A DNA stretch of 64,000 nucleotides from Pontiella sp964639125 (lineage in GTDB: Bacteria; Verrucomicrobiota; Kiritimatiellia; Kiritimatiellales; Pontiellaceae): positions 1 through 64,000 of the forward strand of contig CAZWZW010000001.1 in NCBI GenBank assembly GCA_964639125.1, written 5' to 3'. The notes below the pieces were generated by a model. It was not told where the DNA came from, made no database searches, and saw only the letters and a program-made list of their open reading frames with translations. Shown piece by piece: positions 28,007 to 37,023 of this stretch. Made by a program: the position numbers and the translations under genes. Position 1 is the first letter of the stretch. The number at the start of each line of letters is the position of its first letter.

Positions 28007-29770
28007 CTATTCCGTGGACCGATTTTTATTGTAGAAGAAGCGGAGCACACCGCCTATCACAAGAAAGACGCCGCCGGCATAGATAAACAACAGGCGACCG
28101 TCAACGTTGTTCGGGATGAGCGCGCCCAGTGTGATGGCCCCGCCGTATACAAAACACATTAGGCTCATGTTTCGGTACTGGGCGGTATCCTGATTGATGT
28201 TGTCTTCGGAGACGTGGTCGATGGGGGTGTTCATATCCTTGTAGAAGGAGTCGACACTTTCACGGTATTCCCTGGTGGCGCACTTGTCGTAGAAAAGGGC
28301 GGTGATGAAATACCAGATCGTTCCGGCGAGGAGGGTAATGAGTCCGCTAACGATGAAGATCATGTCTTTTGCCTCCAACGCATTGAGCGGCATCTGCATG
28401 CCGAGCCTTGCCGCCAGCGTTTCAATGTCGAGGAATCGCTGTGTCAACCAGGCGGTGGACATGGAGACCAGCACGGTACTCCAGCAACTCCAGCCGGGGG
28501 TGCGCTTATAGAGAATGCCCAGTACCATCGGGATGATGAGCGGGAACTGGAGCAAGACGTTGAACTTGAGCAGCATCGAGAAGAGGTCGGCTTCGCGGAA
28601 CATGGAAATAAGGATGGCCGTTCCCATTACGATACCCCCGAATACGATTGAAAAAACGCGGCCCAGACGGAGCAGGGTCTTTTCGGAGGCGTTGGGGTTC
28701 AAAATATCGCTGTAAAAGTTTTTCACGAAAAATCCGGCGTTTTTATTGAGCGCGGTATCCATGCTCGAAAGCGTTGCAGCAAAAATGGAGCAGACCATCA
28801 GTCCCATCATGCCCTGCGGCAGTACTTTGTTGGCGATGGCAACATAGGCTCCTTCGCTGGCGCTTTTGAGGTTCGGAAACATGGAGGGCAAATCAAGGTC
28901 CATCATGCCGGCGGCCATGATCGGCGTAAAGGCGATGAGCGGGACGATGGCGGTACCGATGATCATCATCATGCAGGCTTTTTTAGCGTGCTCGCCATCC
29001 TTCACGGTGAGGAACTTGGCTCCGTTGGTGTTCAAGTCCAGTGCGCGAAGTACATTGACGGTGGTGAACATCATCATGAGCGAAATCCATACTGCGGGAC
29101 GCTCGAAAATGTTGAAGTTGATGTAGTGCTCCGGAAGTTGGCTGAAGAAGCCGGAAAAACCACCCACCTCCGGAAGCAGCAGGCTGCGGATAAAGATGGT
29201 CGCGGAAACAACGATGATGATCAGCATCTGAATGAAGTCGCTGGCGGAAACGGCATAGGATCCGCCGCTACTGGCCAGTACGGTGACGGCGATCGCCAGC
29301 ACGATAATGGTTGGTGTGATGGGAAAGCCGACTGCGGCGCTGACGAACAATGAAATGACATAAAGCATGATGCCGCCCTGGAAAAGGCCGATCGGCAGGG
29401 CCGTCCAGACCCAGAACTGTTCCGTTGGCTTTCCAAAGCGACGGCGGATGGCATCGCAGACGGTGACTGCGCGCATTTGGCGGTAGCGCGCCGCGAGGAA
29501 GAAGTAGATCAATAGGTAGGGAATGAGGCCGAAGAGATAGACGATGACCAGCAGGAAGCCGGTTTCGAACACCTTGGCGCCGGCGGCGGTAAAAGAGTAG
29601 GCCGTCAGACCAACCGCCAGCGATGACATCCCGTTGATCCACCACAGGATGTTTCCGCCCCCGCGGAAAAAGTCGGAGGCATTTTTATTGATTCGGCTCC
29701 AAAGAAATCCGATGCCCATCATGAAGGTCAGATAAACGCCGATTACTGTATAGTCCCATCCTGTCAGCAT
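28007..29770 (-). CDS. Sodium:solute symporter (SSS family)
   Basis: 587 aa from the ATG at 29770, preceded by AAGGAG; an upstream in-frame start at 29848 is not supported. About 13-14 hydrophobic helices, with WDYTVIGVYLTFMMGIGFLW as the first and sodium-site segment NGMSSLAVGLTAYSFTAAG. It imports a solute with sodium across the inner membrane. The context (uxuA upstream, sugar nucleotidyltransferase downstream) suggests a sugar, amino sugar or uronate/disaccharide from chondroitin breakdown. Confidence 0.9.
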   Translation of the reverse strand: MLTGWDYTVIGVYLTFMMGIGFLWSRINKNASDFFRGGGNILWWINGMSSLAVGLTAYSFTAAGAKVFETGFLLVIVYLFGLIPYLLIYFFLAARYRQMRAVTVCDAIRRRFGKPTEQFWVWTALPIGLFQGGIMLYVISLFVSAAVGFPITPTIIVLAIAVTVLASSGGSYAVSASDFIQMLIIIVVSATIFIRSLLLPEVGGFSGFFSQLPEHYINFNIFERPAVWISLMMMFTTVNVLRALDLNTNGAKFLTVKDGEHAKKACMMMIIGTAIVPLIAFTPIMAAGMMDLDLPSMFPNLKSASEGAYVAIANKVLPQGMMGLMVCSIFAATLSSMDTALNKNAGFFVKNFYSDILNPNASEKTLLRLGRVFSIVFGGIVMGTAILISMFREADLFSMLLKFNVLLQFPLIIPMVLGILYKRTPGWSCWSTVLVSMSTAWLTQRFLDIETLAARLGMQMPLNALEAKDMIFIVSGLITLLAGTIWYFITALFYDKCATREYRESVDSFYKDMNTPIDHVSEDNINQDTAQYRNMSLMCFVYGGAITLGALIPNNVDGRLLFIYAGGVFLVIGGVLRFFYNKNRSTE

Positions 29771-29792
29771 AACACCACTCCTTGTCCAAATT

Positions 29793-29871
29793 GATGTCGC
29801 AAATTGTATTCTGAAGCACGCCGCCGCACAAATCAAGTTGTACGCCAATTAGATGATTGATTTGCGACATC
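29793..29871. promoter_or_regulatory. 12-bp inverted repeat (TGTCGCAAAT operator candidate) upstream of the symporter
   Basis: GATGTCGCAAAT (29793-29804) and ATTTGCGACATC (29860-29871) are a perfect 12-bp inverted repeat with 55 bp between the arms. TGTCGCAAAT also occurs at the sulfatase-operon promoter (10137-10146). The arms flank the region where the symporter promoter should lie, as expected of a looping or paired-site regulator. Confidence 0.55.
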
Positions 29872-30000
29872 GGAAGGGCTTTCACGGGGAGGTGCAAAAA
29901 CTTAATCTACGTTGAATTTAGCTGAAAACAGGGCTCTTCCCCGGGAACTGGGGGCGTTGGCCTCAAATTCCGGAATACGACCCCAAGGATAAACAGGACA

Positions 30001-31479
30001 TTAGCGCAGTTCGGCCTGAACACCCAGTTCGCCGAATACGAAGGGCACCTTGATGAAGGCAATCTTCTTGCCGATCTGTCTGGCTTCGGCTTCGTTGGCG
30101 GCTTTGATGGCTTCTTCCTTAAGGGCGGCATCGCCATGGCTGGCTTCGATGGCGGCGGCAATGGTCTTGACCCGGGTGGCCTTGATGATCTCCGCCATTT
30201 CAAAGAGGCCGAGTAGCAGCTGCGCGCCGTAACCGCGGCCGATCACGTCATAGCCCGGACGACCAAAGCCGTGGTCGGAGGCCGGTGCATGGTCTGGACG
30301 GAAGACGCCCTGCCAGCCGAGGTCGACCAATGTATGCACGACCTTGGCCAATTCTTCGCGGTGCTCGGCATGGTGCCCTTCACGGAAATTCTTGCCGTCG
30401 GTCTCGACCGGTCGCAGGTGGATATGGGGAAAGATTTCCTCCGTCGACATCCCTTTCATGCGGCCATATTCGGCAATCTCACGGATCACGGTGGTGATGT
30501 CGCGGTTGCTTTCGTTGGCCATTAACGAGCCGATGCACATGTTCACCCCGCAGCCGTGGTCGAGTAGGAATTTGTAACCCTCCGCTCCGCCGACCGCGCG
30601 TGGCGTTCCCAGAAAGGGCGAAAACGCGGGGTCGTCGGCATGGCAGCAGAGGCGCACTCCGGAAGCGGTGGCAACCGGTACGACGGCGTTCAGGAAGTAG
30701 GCGATATGTTCCTGCAATACATTCACCGACATGCCTTCGTATTTGGACACCGCGGCGCGGAAATCATCGAGTGTGAAACCCTCTTGCGCGCCGGGCAGGC
30801 CGGCGGTGATCATATCGGTCAGCGCTTGCTGGCGCTCCGGGTCGTCCGCAAGATACTTGTTCCAATACAATCGAGCCTCTTCCACTTCTTCGGCGGAGAA
30901 TGAGCCGTCGGCGATATAGTCCTGTTCGCTGTCGTGGCGTTTAAGCAGGAAGATGTCGAAGGCGGCAAAAGCGGAGTGGATATACTTCAAGGTTGAAGAT
31001 CCGTCGGGCAGGGTTGCCGTGCTGGTGCGGGTCCAGTCGGCGACCAGCATAAAGTTTCCGACCACGTTGTTGACGCCAAACCGACCGAGGTTTTTCAGGC
31101 TCTGTTTGTAGGTTTCAATATGGTGCTTGCGGTTTGGGCTGCCGTTTTTGATGTCTTCGGTAAACACCAGGCTTTCAGCCGTGTCCCAGACCAGTCCGGT
31201 GCGCTCGCCATGAACTTTATACCATTTGAACAGCGGCATGCCTTCCTCGTCTGGCGGGGCATCGGGGTGGGGCAGGAACTCCACCTCGATCTTGCGTTTG
31301 GCAATCTCGGCCTCCGTCCAGATTTCGCCGGCGGGAATATGATGCAGGGCCGTAATAATGTTTGTGACGCCCGGCGTTTGTTGAATGTTGCGTATGGATA
31401 CCTGATCTTCGGGGCCAAACCAGCGCATGCCGGCACGCACACGTTCCCGATTCCAGTTTTGGTTAAATATTTCGCTCAT
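30001..31479 (-). CDS. uxuA: Mannonate dehydratase
   Basis: 492 aa from the second ATG (31479), with AGAGGA upstream. UxuA motifs: RWFGPEDQVSIRNIQQTPGV, TALHHIPAGEIW, LCCHADDPAF, HIHLRPVETDG, and FRPDHAPASDHGF (metal His/Asp). It dehydrates D-mannonate to 2-keto-3-deoxygluconate. E. coli UxuA is 394 aa; the extra length is an insertion near residues 65-90 and a ~55-residue C-terminal tail rich in charged residues. First gene of a minus-strand unit, divergent from kdgK across a shared CTCAAA operator region. Confidence 0.93.
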   Translation of the reverse strand: MSEIFNQNWNRERVRAGMRWFGPEDQVSIRNIQQTPGVTNIITALHHIPAGEIWTEAEIAKRKIEVEFLPHPDAPPDEEGMPLFKWYKVHGERTGLVWDTAESLVFTEDIKNGSPNRKHHIETYKQSLKNLGRFGVNNVVGNFMLVADWTRTSTATLPDGSSTLKYIHSAFAAFDIFLLKRHDSEQDYIADGSFSAEEVEEARLYWNKYLADDPERQQALTDMITAGLPGAQEGFTLDDFRAAVSKYEGMSVNVLQEHIAYFLNAVVPVATASGVRLCCHADDPAFSPFLGTPRAVGGAEGYKFLLDHGCGVNMCIGSLMANESNRDITTVIREIAEYGRMKGMSTEEIFPHIHLRPVETDGKNFREGHHAEHREELAKVVHTLVDLGWQGVFRPDHAPASDHGFGRPGYDVIGRGYGAQLLLGLFEMAEIIKATRVKTIAAAIEASHGDAALKEEAIKAANEAEARQIGKKIAFIKVPFVFGELGVQAELR

Positions 31480-31560
31480 CATATCCTCTGTTGTTAAACA
31501 GCGGCGCAATATGGGTGGTCCGAGGATAAAAATCAATGTTTTTGCTTGCTAAAAATGCAA

Positions 31561-31586
31561 TATAATCGTTTTCTCAAACCATTGAG
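31561..31586. promoter_or_regulatory. kdgK promoter -10 with CTCAAA operator, shared with divergent uxuA
   Basis: TATAAT (31561-31566) is a perfect -10 box reading toward kdgK. CTCAAACCATTGAG (31573-31586) follows at about the start point, positioned to block transcription. Similar palindromes flank the LacI-regulator gene (39623-39636, 39700-39713), so the same repressor is the probable ligand. Confidence 0.65.
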
Positions 31587-31680
31587 GGTTGAAGTTGGCG
31601 GGGTTGTGCTGAAATAAAACAACGGCGGCGCGAATGGAAGATCAGCCGCCGGCCCGAAATAAGCCGTTTATGGAGGAAAT

Positions 31681-32754
31681 ATGACTGAAACAGCATCAAA
31701 AAAGTATTCACTGCTTGTTGCAACCAGCATGGGGGTTCGGCTGACACCGGTGGATTCGCAGCCCTTCCATTGCAGCGATACCTTCAAAATGCAGGCCACC
31801 AGCGCGGAAAGCAATGTGGCTAGTGTTGCTTCGTATCTGGGCATGCCGGTCAAGGTTCTGACGGCCTTCGTTAAGGACAGCCCCGTATCACACTTCATAA
31901 AGGATAACCTCAAAAGCCGCCGCATGGACTTTGAGGGGCCTGAGTTTGAACAGGACAACCCATGGGGCTATCGCCATCAGATCAATATGGCCGACAGCGG
32001 CTGGGGAGCCCGCGGTCCGAGGGTTCAGAACGATCGAGCCGGTGAAGTCGGTCAGGAGCTGTGTGCGGATGACTTTGATCTCGAGCGAATATTTGCGGAA
32101 GAAGGAGTTGGAATTGTTCATCTATCGGGACTGATTGCCGCGCTATCACCCAAGACCAGCCGCTTTTGTCTTGATATTGCCCGTGTTGCCAAAGAAAACG
32201 GTTCGCTGGTTTCGTTTGATCTCAACCACCGGGCCAGTTTCTGGAAGGGTCGGGAGGAAGAGCTCGCCGAAGCGTTCGCCGAGATTGCCTCCCGCGCCGA
32301 TATCCTGATTGGTAACGAGGAAGACTTTCAGCTTTGTCTGGGGATTCAGGGGCCGCAGTCCGGAGGGCAGGGACTGGACGAGAAGATCGACGGCTTCAAG
32401 GAGATGATCGGCCGGGTTCAGGCCGCTTATCCCCAAGCTCGTTATTTCGCGACAACCCTTCGGGAAGTCGTTTCGGCAAACAGCCATCTGTGGGGCGCGC
32501 TGGTCACGGACGGCAAGGAGTGGGAAGTGATCAAGCCGCGCGAGATTGGTGTGCTCGACCGTATTGGCGGCGGGGACGGGTTTGTCGGCGGGATGCTTTA
32601 CGGCATTCTAAAGGGGTGGGATGTCGAGCAGTGCGCCCGGTTTGGCTGGGCCAGCGGGGCGCTGGCGGCGACGATGTTGACCGATTACGCCCAGCCTGCC
32701 GATGAAGACCAGCTCTGGAGTATATGGAACGGAAACGCTAGAGTTAAACGTTGA
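31681..32754 (+). CDS. kdgK: PfkB-family sugar kinase, 2-keto-3-deoxygluconate kinase-like (1)
   Basis: 357 aa, GGAGG before the ATG. Ribokinase/PfkB fold: the middle section FDLNHRASFWKGREEELAEA and NEEDFQLCLGIQ match KDG kinases. The C-terminal signature DRIGGGDGFVGGMLYGIL holds the catalytic Asp and anion hole; GGGDGF replaces the commoner GAGDAF. It should phosphorylate KDG from UxuA to KDPG for Eda. The stop is 14 bp before gnd. A second, similar kinase lies at 40554. Confidence 0.82.
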   Translation: MTETASKKYSLLVATSMGVRLTPVDSQPFHCSDTFKMQATSAESNVASVASYLGMPVKVLTAFVKDSPVSHFIKDNLKSRRMDFEGPEFEQDNPWGYRHQINMADSGWGARGPRVQNDRAGEVGQELCADDFDLERIFAEEGVGIVHLSGLIAALSPKTSRFCLDIARVAKENGSLVSFDLNHRASFWKGREEELAEAFAEIASRADILIGNEEDFQLCLGIQGPQSGGQGLDEKIDGFKEMIGRVQAAYPQARYFATTLREVVSANSHLWGALVTDGKEWEVIKPREIGVLDRIGGGDGFVGGMLYGILKGWDVEQCARFGWASGALAATMLTDYAQPADEDQLWSIWNGNARVKR

Positions 32755-32768
32755 TGGAGATAAATGAT

Positions 32769-34217
32769 ATGAAAGCAGATATTGGACTGATTGGATTGGC
32801 CGTGATGGGCGAAAACCTTGTGCTCAACATGGAGAGCAAGGGCTTCACCGTGGCGGTGTTCAATCGCACCGTCGAAAAAGTCGACAAATTTATGGCCGGC
32901 CGCGGTGCCGGTAAAAACTTTATTGGGTGTCATAGCATTGAAGAGCTGTGTGCCAACCTCGAACGCCCACGCAAGGTGATGATGCTGGTTAAGGCCGGGC
33001 AGGCCGTTGACGACTTCATCGAAAAGATCATTCCGCACCTCGAAGAGGGCGATATCATCATCGATGGCGGCAACAGCCACTATCCCGATACCATTCGCCG
33101 AGCGGAGTATGTTGAAAGCAAAGGGTTGCTCTACATCGGCACCGGTGTTTCCGGAGGGGAAGAGGGTGCATTGCTTGGTCCCTCCATCATGCCGGGAGGA
33201 TCGTCCAGCGCATGGGTGTCCGTGAAGCCGATTTTCCAGAAGATATCTGCCCAGACCGAGGCAGGGGAACCTTGCTGCGAATGGGTCGGCGATAACGGTG
33301 CCGGCCACTTTGTGAAGATGGTGCACAACGGCATTGAATACGGCGACATGCAGATGATCTGCGAAACCTACCAGATGATGAAGCAAGGGCTCGGGCTCTC
33401 CAATGAGCAGATGCACGACGTCTTCAAGGAGTGGAACGAGAGCGAACTCGATTCCTATCTCATCGAAATCACCCGCGATATCCTCGGCTACAAAACCGAA
33501 GTGGGGGAAGCGGTCATCGATCAGATTCTCGACACCGCCGGACAGAAGGGTACCGGAAAATGGACTGCGGTTTCCGCGCTGGATTTTGGCCAGCCGCTGA
33601 CCCTCATCGGCGAAGCCGTTTTTGCCCGGTGTCTTTCCGCACTGAAAAATGAACGTGTCGAGGCCGCAAAGGTGCTTACGGGGCCGTCGGTCACCTTCGA
33701 TGGCGACAAGGCCGCTCTGATCGACGATCTCAAACAGGCGCTCTATGCCTCGAAAATTGTTTCCTACGCTCAGGGGTACCAGCTCATGCGAGCCGCCGCC
33801 GAAGAATATGGATGGACGCTCAACAATGGTGAGATTGCATTGATGTGGCGGGGTGGATGCATCATCCGCTCGGTCTTCCTCGGCAAGATCAAGGAAGCAT
33901 TCGACACGAAACCCGATCTCGTCAACCTGCTGCTGGATCCGTTTTTCAAGGATGCGGTTGAAAACGCGCAGGCGGCCTGGCGACGCGTCATCATGAAGTC
34001 GGTGGAACTCGGTATCCCGATGCCGGCCATCAGTGCGGCGCTGGCTTATTTCGACGGCTACCGCGCGGCTCGCCTTCCGGCCAACCTGTTGCAGGCACAG
34101 CGCGATTATTTCGGTGCGCACACCTACGAACGCGTCGACAAACCTCGCGGCGAATTCTACCACACCAACTGGACAGGCCGCGGGGGCAATACTTCCGCGT
34201 CCACCTACATCGCGTAG
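32769..34217 (+). CDS. gnd: 6-phosphogluconate dehydrogenase (1)
   Basis: 482 aa from the ATG at 32769 (GGAGA upstream). Rossmann GLAVMGENLVLNMESKGFTV with FNRTVEK after strand 2, where Asn-Arg is the usual NADP-preferring pair. DGGNSHYPDT, GVSGGEEGALLGPSIMPGG and GAGHFVKMVHNGIEYGDMQ carry the catalytic Lys and Glu. LPANLLQAQRDYFGAHTYER is the conserved C-terminal block. It oxidatively decarboxylates 6-phosphogluconate to ribulose-5-phosphate. In a hexuronate operon it is unusual and suggests a gluconate branch (see LarA homologue next door). Confidence 0.93.
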   Translation: MKADIGLIGLAVMGENLVLNMESKGFTVAVFNRTVEKVDKFMAGRGAGKNFIGCHSIEELCANLERPRKVMMLVKAGQAVDDFIEKIIPHLEEGDIIIDGGNSHYPDTIRRAEYVESKGLLYIGTGVSGGEEGALLGPSIMPGGSSSAWVSVKPIFQKISAQTEAGEPCCEWVGDNGAGHFVKMVHNGIEYGDMQMICETYQMMKQGLGLSNEQMHDVFKEWNESELDSYLIEITRDILGYKTEVGEAVIDQILDTAGQKGTGKWTAVSALDFGQPLTLIGEAVFARCLSALKNERVEAAKVLTGPSVTFDGDKAALIDDLKQALYASKIVSYAQGYQLMRAAAEEYGWTLNNGEIALMWRGGCIIRSVFLGKIKEAFDTKPDLVNLLLDPFFKDAVENAQAAWRRVIMKSVELGIPMPAISAALAYFDGYRAARLPANLLQAQRDYFGAHTYERVDKPRGEFYHTNWTGRGGNTSASTYIA

Positions 34218-34274
34218 ACGATGCTTCCCGCTTCGTTGCGGCTGCATGGCAACGAAGCAAGATGCTTCGTCTAC
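34215..34274. repeat. GTAG...CTAC palindromic repeat (REP-like)
   Basis: Outer arms GTAGACGA (34215-34222) and TCGTCTAC (34267-34274); inner perfect stem GCTTCGTTGC (34231-34240) and GCAACGAAGC (34250-34259), with 9-base loop. GATGCTTC is also directly repeated at 34221 and 34261. It includes the stop codon of gnd and ends 12 bases before the LarA start. Structure resembles REP pairs bounded by GTAG. Confidence 0.7.
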
Positions 34275-34286
34275 ATTGGAGACCAC

Positions 34287-35573
34287 ATGATCAGTAAATT
34301 TGGCGAAGATATTTCCATTCAGCAGGATGAATTACGCGAATTGGTTTTCCAAACCCTGGAAACCTCCGACCAGCCTTTGCGGAAGGTATTGATCCTTCCA
34401 CCGGACCATACCCGCCTGAATTCCATGGCGGGACCGATTACGGCGATGGTTTACGAAAAGCTCACGGCGGCCGGTACGCAGGTGGATATTCTTCCAACCC
34501 TTGGAACGCACAATCCCATGACCGAAGCGCAGCTGCGCATGATGTTCGGCGACTCGATTCCGCTCGAAGCATTTAAGGTGCATGACTGGCGCAATGAGGT
34601 GGTTCGGAAGGGATTGGTCGAAGGGGAGATGCTCGCGGAACTTTCCGGCGGGAAGGTGGATTATACCGTGGGCGTGGAAGTCAACAAGATGCTGTTCGAT
34701 GGCTATGATCTGATGCTCTCTGTCGGGCAGGTGGTGCCGCACGAGGTGGTCGGCATGGCCAACTACACCAAAAACATTGTCGTGGGTGCCGGCGGATCGG
34801 ACATTATCAATAAGTCGCACTTTCTCGGCGCGGTGGCTGGCATTGAAAATATTCTCGGGCAGACCGACTCGCCCGTACGCAGGCTCTTCAACCATGCGGT
34901 GGGTGAATATCTGTCCGATTTGCCGATCACTTACATCCTGACCGTAATGGAACAGGACTACAACTCCCGTGAAATGCACATGCGCGGCTTCTATGCCGGC
35001 GACGAGGTGGCTGTGTTCGAAGAGGCCTGCAAGCTGGCGCGTGCGGTGAACATTACCCTGCTCGATCGCGAGCCGAAGAAGGTGGTGGTCTATCTCGATC
35101 CACACGAATTTCAGAGCACGTGGCTCGGCAACAAGTCGGTCTACCGCACGCGCATGGCCATCGCGGATGATGGCGAATTGATCGTGCTCGCCCCGGCGCT
35201 CAAGGAGTTTGGCGAAGATCCGACCATCGATCGCCTGATCCGCAAGTTTGGCTATTGCGGAACGCCCGCGACGCTCAAGGCGGTGGAGGAAGACGAAGAG
35301 CTCGGCGGCAATCTGGGTGCGGCGGCGCACCTGATCCACGGTTCGTCGGAAGGGCGTTTTAAGATTACGTATTGCCCGGGCGAGGGTGGTGTAACACTCG
35401 ATGAAGTGCGCTCGGTTGGTTTTGCGGCCGCATCTTACGATGAAATGGCCGCGCGCTATAATCCGGAAACGCTCAAGGATGGCTTTAATACGCAGCCCGA
35501 CGGCGAAGAAATTTTCTATATCAGCAACCCCGCCCTTGGCCTTTGGGCCTACAAGGAAAAATTCGCCCGGTAG
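34287..35573 (+). CDS. LarA-family nickel-dependent racemase/epimerase (possible gluconate/mannonate 2-epimerase)
   Basis: 428 aa from the ATG at 34287 (GGAGA upstream). LarA-family landmarks: PPDHTRL, LGTHNPMTEAQL (catalytic His region), VVPHEVVGMANYTKNIVVGAGG (His and the cofactor-binding Lys) and NKSHFLG (His ligand). The family uses a nickel pincer nucleotide made by LarB/C/E, none of which is in the window. Known members include lactate and malate racemases and a D-gluconate 2-epimerase (GntE). Placement between two 6-phosphogluconate dehydrogenases in a mannonate locus favours the mannonate/gluconate activity; this is inference. Confidence 0.82.
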   Translation: MISKFGEDISIQQDELRELVFQTLETSDQPLRKVLILPPDHTRLNSMAGPITAMVYEKLTAAGTQVDILPTLGTHNPMTEAQLRMMFGDSIPLEAFKVHDWRNEVVRKGLVEGEMLAELSGGKVDYTVGVEVNKMLFDGYDLMLSVGQVVPHEVVGMANYTKNIVVGAGGSDIINKSHFLGAVAGIENILGQTDSPVRRLFNHAVGEYLSDLPITYILTVMEQDYNSREMHMRGFYAGDEVAVFEEACKLARAVNITLLDREPKKVVVYLDPHEFQSTWLGNKSVYRTRMAIADDGELIVLAPALKEFGEDPTIDRLIRKFGYCGTPATLKAVEEDEELGGNLGAAAHLIHGSSEGRFKITYCPGEGGVTLDEVRSVGFAAASYDEMAARYNPETLKDGFNTQPDGEEIFYISNPALGLWAYKEKFAR

Positions 35574-35599
35574 GGCTCGATATTTAAAGAGGAAATCGA

Positions 35600-37006
35600 A
35601 TGAAAAATACAGATATTGGAATGATCGGCATGGGAGTTATGGGGTCCAACCTTGCCCGCAACATGGTTTCGAAGGGGTTTCGGGTGTCGTGCTACGACTG
35701 GGACGAATCCTTGCGCAATAGTTTTGCCGGGCAGTATACGGAAGGCTTTGTCCATGCGGGCGACCTGAAGGAATTTGTTGCGTCGATTGAGCGACCGCGC
35801 AAAATCATGATGATGATCAAGGCGGGGTCGCCTGTGGATTCCGTGCTCAACGAACTGGCTCCGCTGCTGGAGCCCGGCGATGTGCTGATTGATGGCGGAA
35901 ACTCGCAATGGCAGGATACGGATCGACGTATTGAGTTTTGCGAAGAACAGGGCTTGCTCTTTGTCGGTTGCGGTGTGTCCGGCGGTGAAGAAGGCGCGCT
36001 CAACGGTCCAGCGCTGATGCCGGGAGGATCGGCCGGAGCGTGGGATTTGATCCAGCCCATCTTCGAGGCGATTGCCGCACGTACGGCCAAGGGCGATGTC
36101 TGCGTGGGATGGATCGGGCGGGGGGGCTCAGGTCATTTTGTAAAGATGGTGCACAACGGCATTGAGTATGGCGATATGCAGATGACCTGCGAAACCTATC
36201 AGGTGATGCGCGATGGCCTCGGCATGTCGAACATTGCGATGTCGGAGGTGTTTGGCCGCTGGAACAAAGGAAAACTGAATTCCTACCTGATTGAAATCAC
36301 GCGGGATATTCTGGCCTTCGAGACCGAAGGGGGTGAACAACCGGTTGACTACATTCTCGATGCCGCCGGGCAGAAGGGCACCGGCAAGTGGACGCTGATT
36401 GCGGCACTGGATGCCGGCGAGCCGTTGCCGTTGATTGGCGAGGCGGTATTTGCCCGCTGTCTTTCGGCGCTGAAGAGCGATCGCGAAATGGCCGCGTCAC
36501 TGTTGCCGGGGCCAAAACCCCACATCGATGTTGAGCCGGAGGATTTTGTTGCGGAGGTAAAGGAGGCGCTTTATGGGTCGAAGATCATTTCCTATGCGCA
36601 GGGCTTCCAACTAATTCAGCAGGTATCGAAAGAACGCAACTGGAACATTGATCTTTCCGGTTTGGCCCAACTGTGGCGGGGCGGGTGTATTATTCGGTCG
36701 ACGTTGTTGCGTACAATCAAGGAAGCCTTCGAACGGAATCCCGATTTAACGAATCTGCTGCTCGACCCTCTCATCTCTGAATCGGTCGGCGAGGCTCAGG
36801 TTCACTGGCGCAATGCCGTGGCGCGGATGACGCGCGCGGGTATCGCGTCTCCGGCGATGAGCTCGGCGCTTTCGTACTATGACGGTTTCCGCACAGCGCG
36901 GGGCTCGGCCAACCTGTTGCAGGCACAGCGCGACTATTTCGGGGCGCATACCTACGAGCGTACCGACCGGCCGCGCGGCGAGTTTTTCCACACCCAATGG
37001 AACTGA
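35600..37006 (+). CDS. 6-phosphogluconate dehydrogenase-like protein (2), possibly NAD-preferring
   Basis: 468 aa with GAGG before the ATG. All 6PGDH motifs are intact: GMGVMGSNLARNMVSKGF, DGGNSQWQDT, CGVSGGEEGALNGPALMPGG, GSGHFVKMVHNGIEYGDMQ and LLQAQRDYFGAHTYER. After strand 2 the sequence is YDWDES instead of the NADP-type FNRT of its neighbour; the acidic residue suggests NAD specificity. A decarboxylating 6PG or related beta-hydroxy acid dehydrogenase is likely. It is a diverged paralogue, not a recent duplicate. 17 bp before uxaC, probably one transcript. Confidence 0.88.
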   Translation: MKNTDIGMIGMGVMGSNLARNMVSKGFRVSCYDWDESLRNSFAGQYTEGFVHAGDLKEFVASIERPRKIMMMIKAGSPVDSVLNELAPLLEPGDVLIDGGNSQWQDTDRRIEFCEEQGLLFVGCGVSGGEEGALNGPALMPGGSAGAWDLIQPIFEAIAARTAKGDVCVGWIGRGGSGHFVKMVHNGIEYGDMQMTCETYQVMRDGLGMSNIAMSEVFGRWNKGKLNSYLIEITRDILAFETEGGEQPVDYILDAAGQKGTGKWTLIAALDAGEPLPLIGEAVFARCLSALKSDREMAASLLPGPKPHIDVEPEDFVAEVKEALYGSKIISYAQGFQLIQQVSKERNWNIDLSGLAQLWRGGCIIRSTLLRTIKEAFERNPDLTNLLLDPLISESVGEAQVHWRNAVARMTRAGIASPAMSSALSYYDGFRTARGSANLLQAQRDYFGAHTYERTDRPRGEFFHTQWN

Positions 37007-37023
37007 AATCTACCGAGGAAAGA

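Noticed and set aside
32685..34286. 533-codon minus-strand frame across gnd
   Set aside because: Antisense shadow; the plus strand encodes all 6PGDH motifs.
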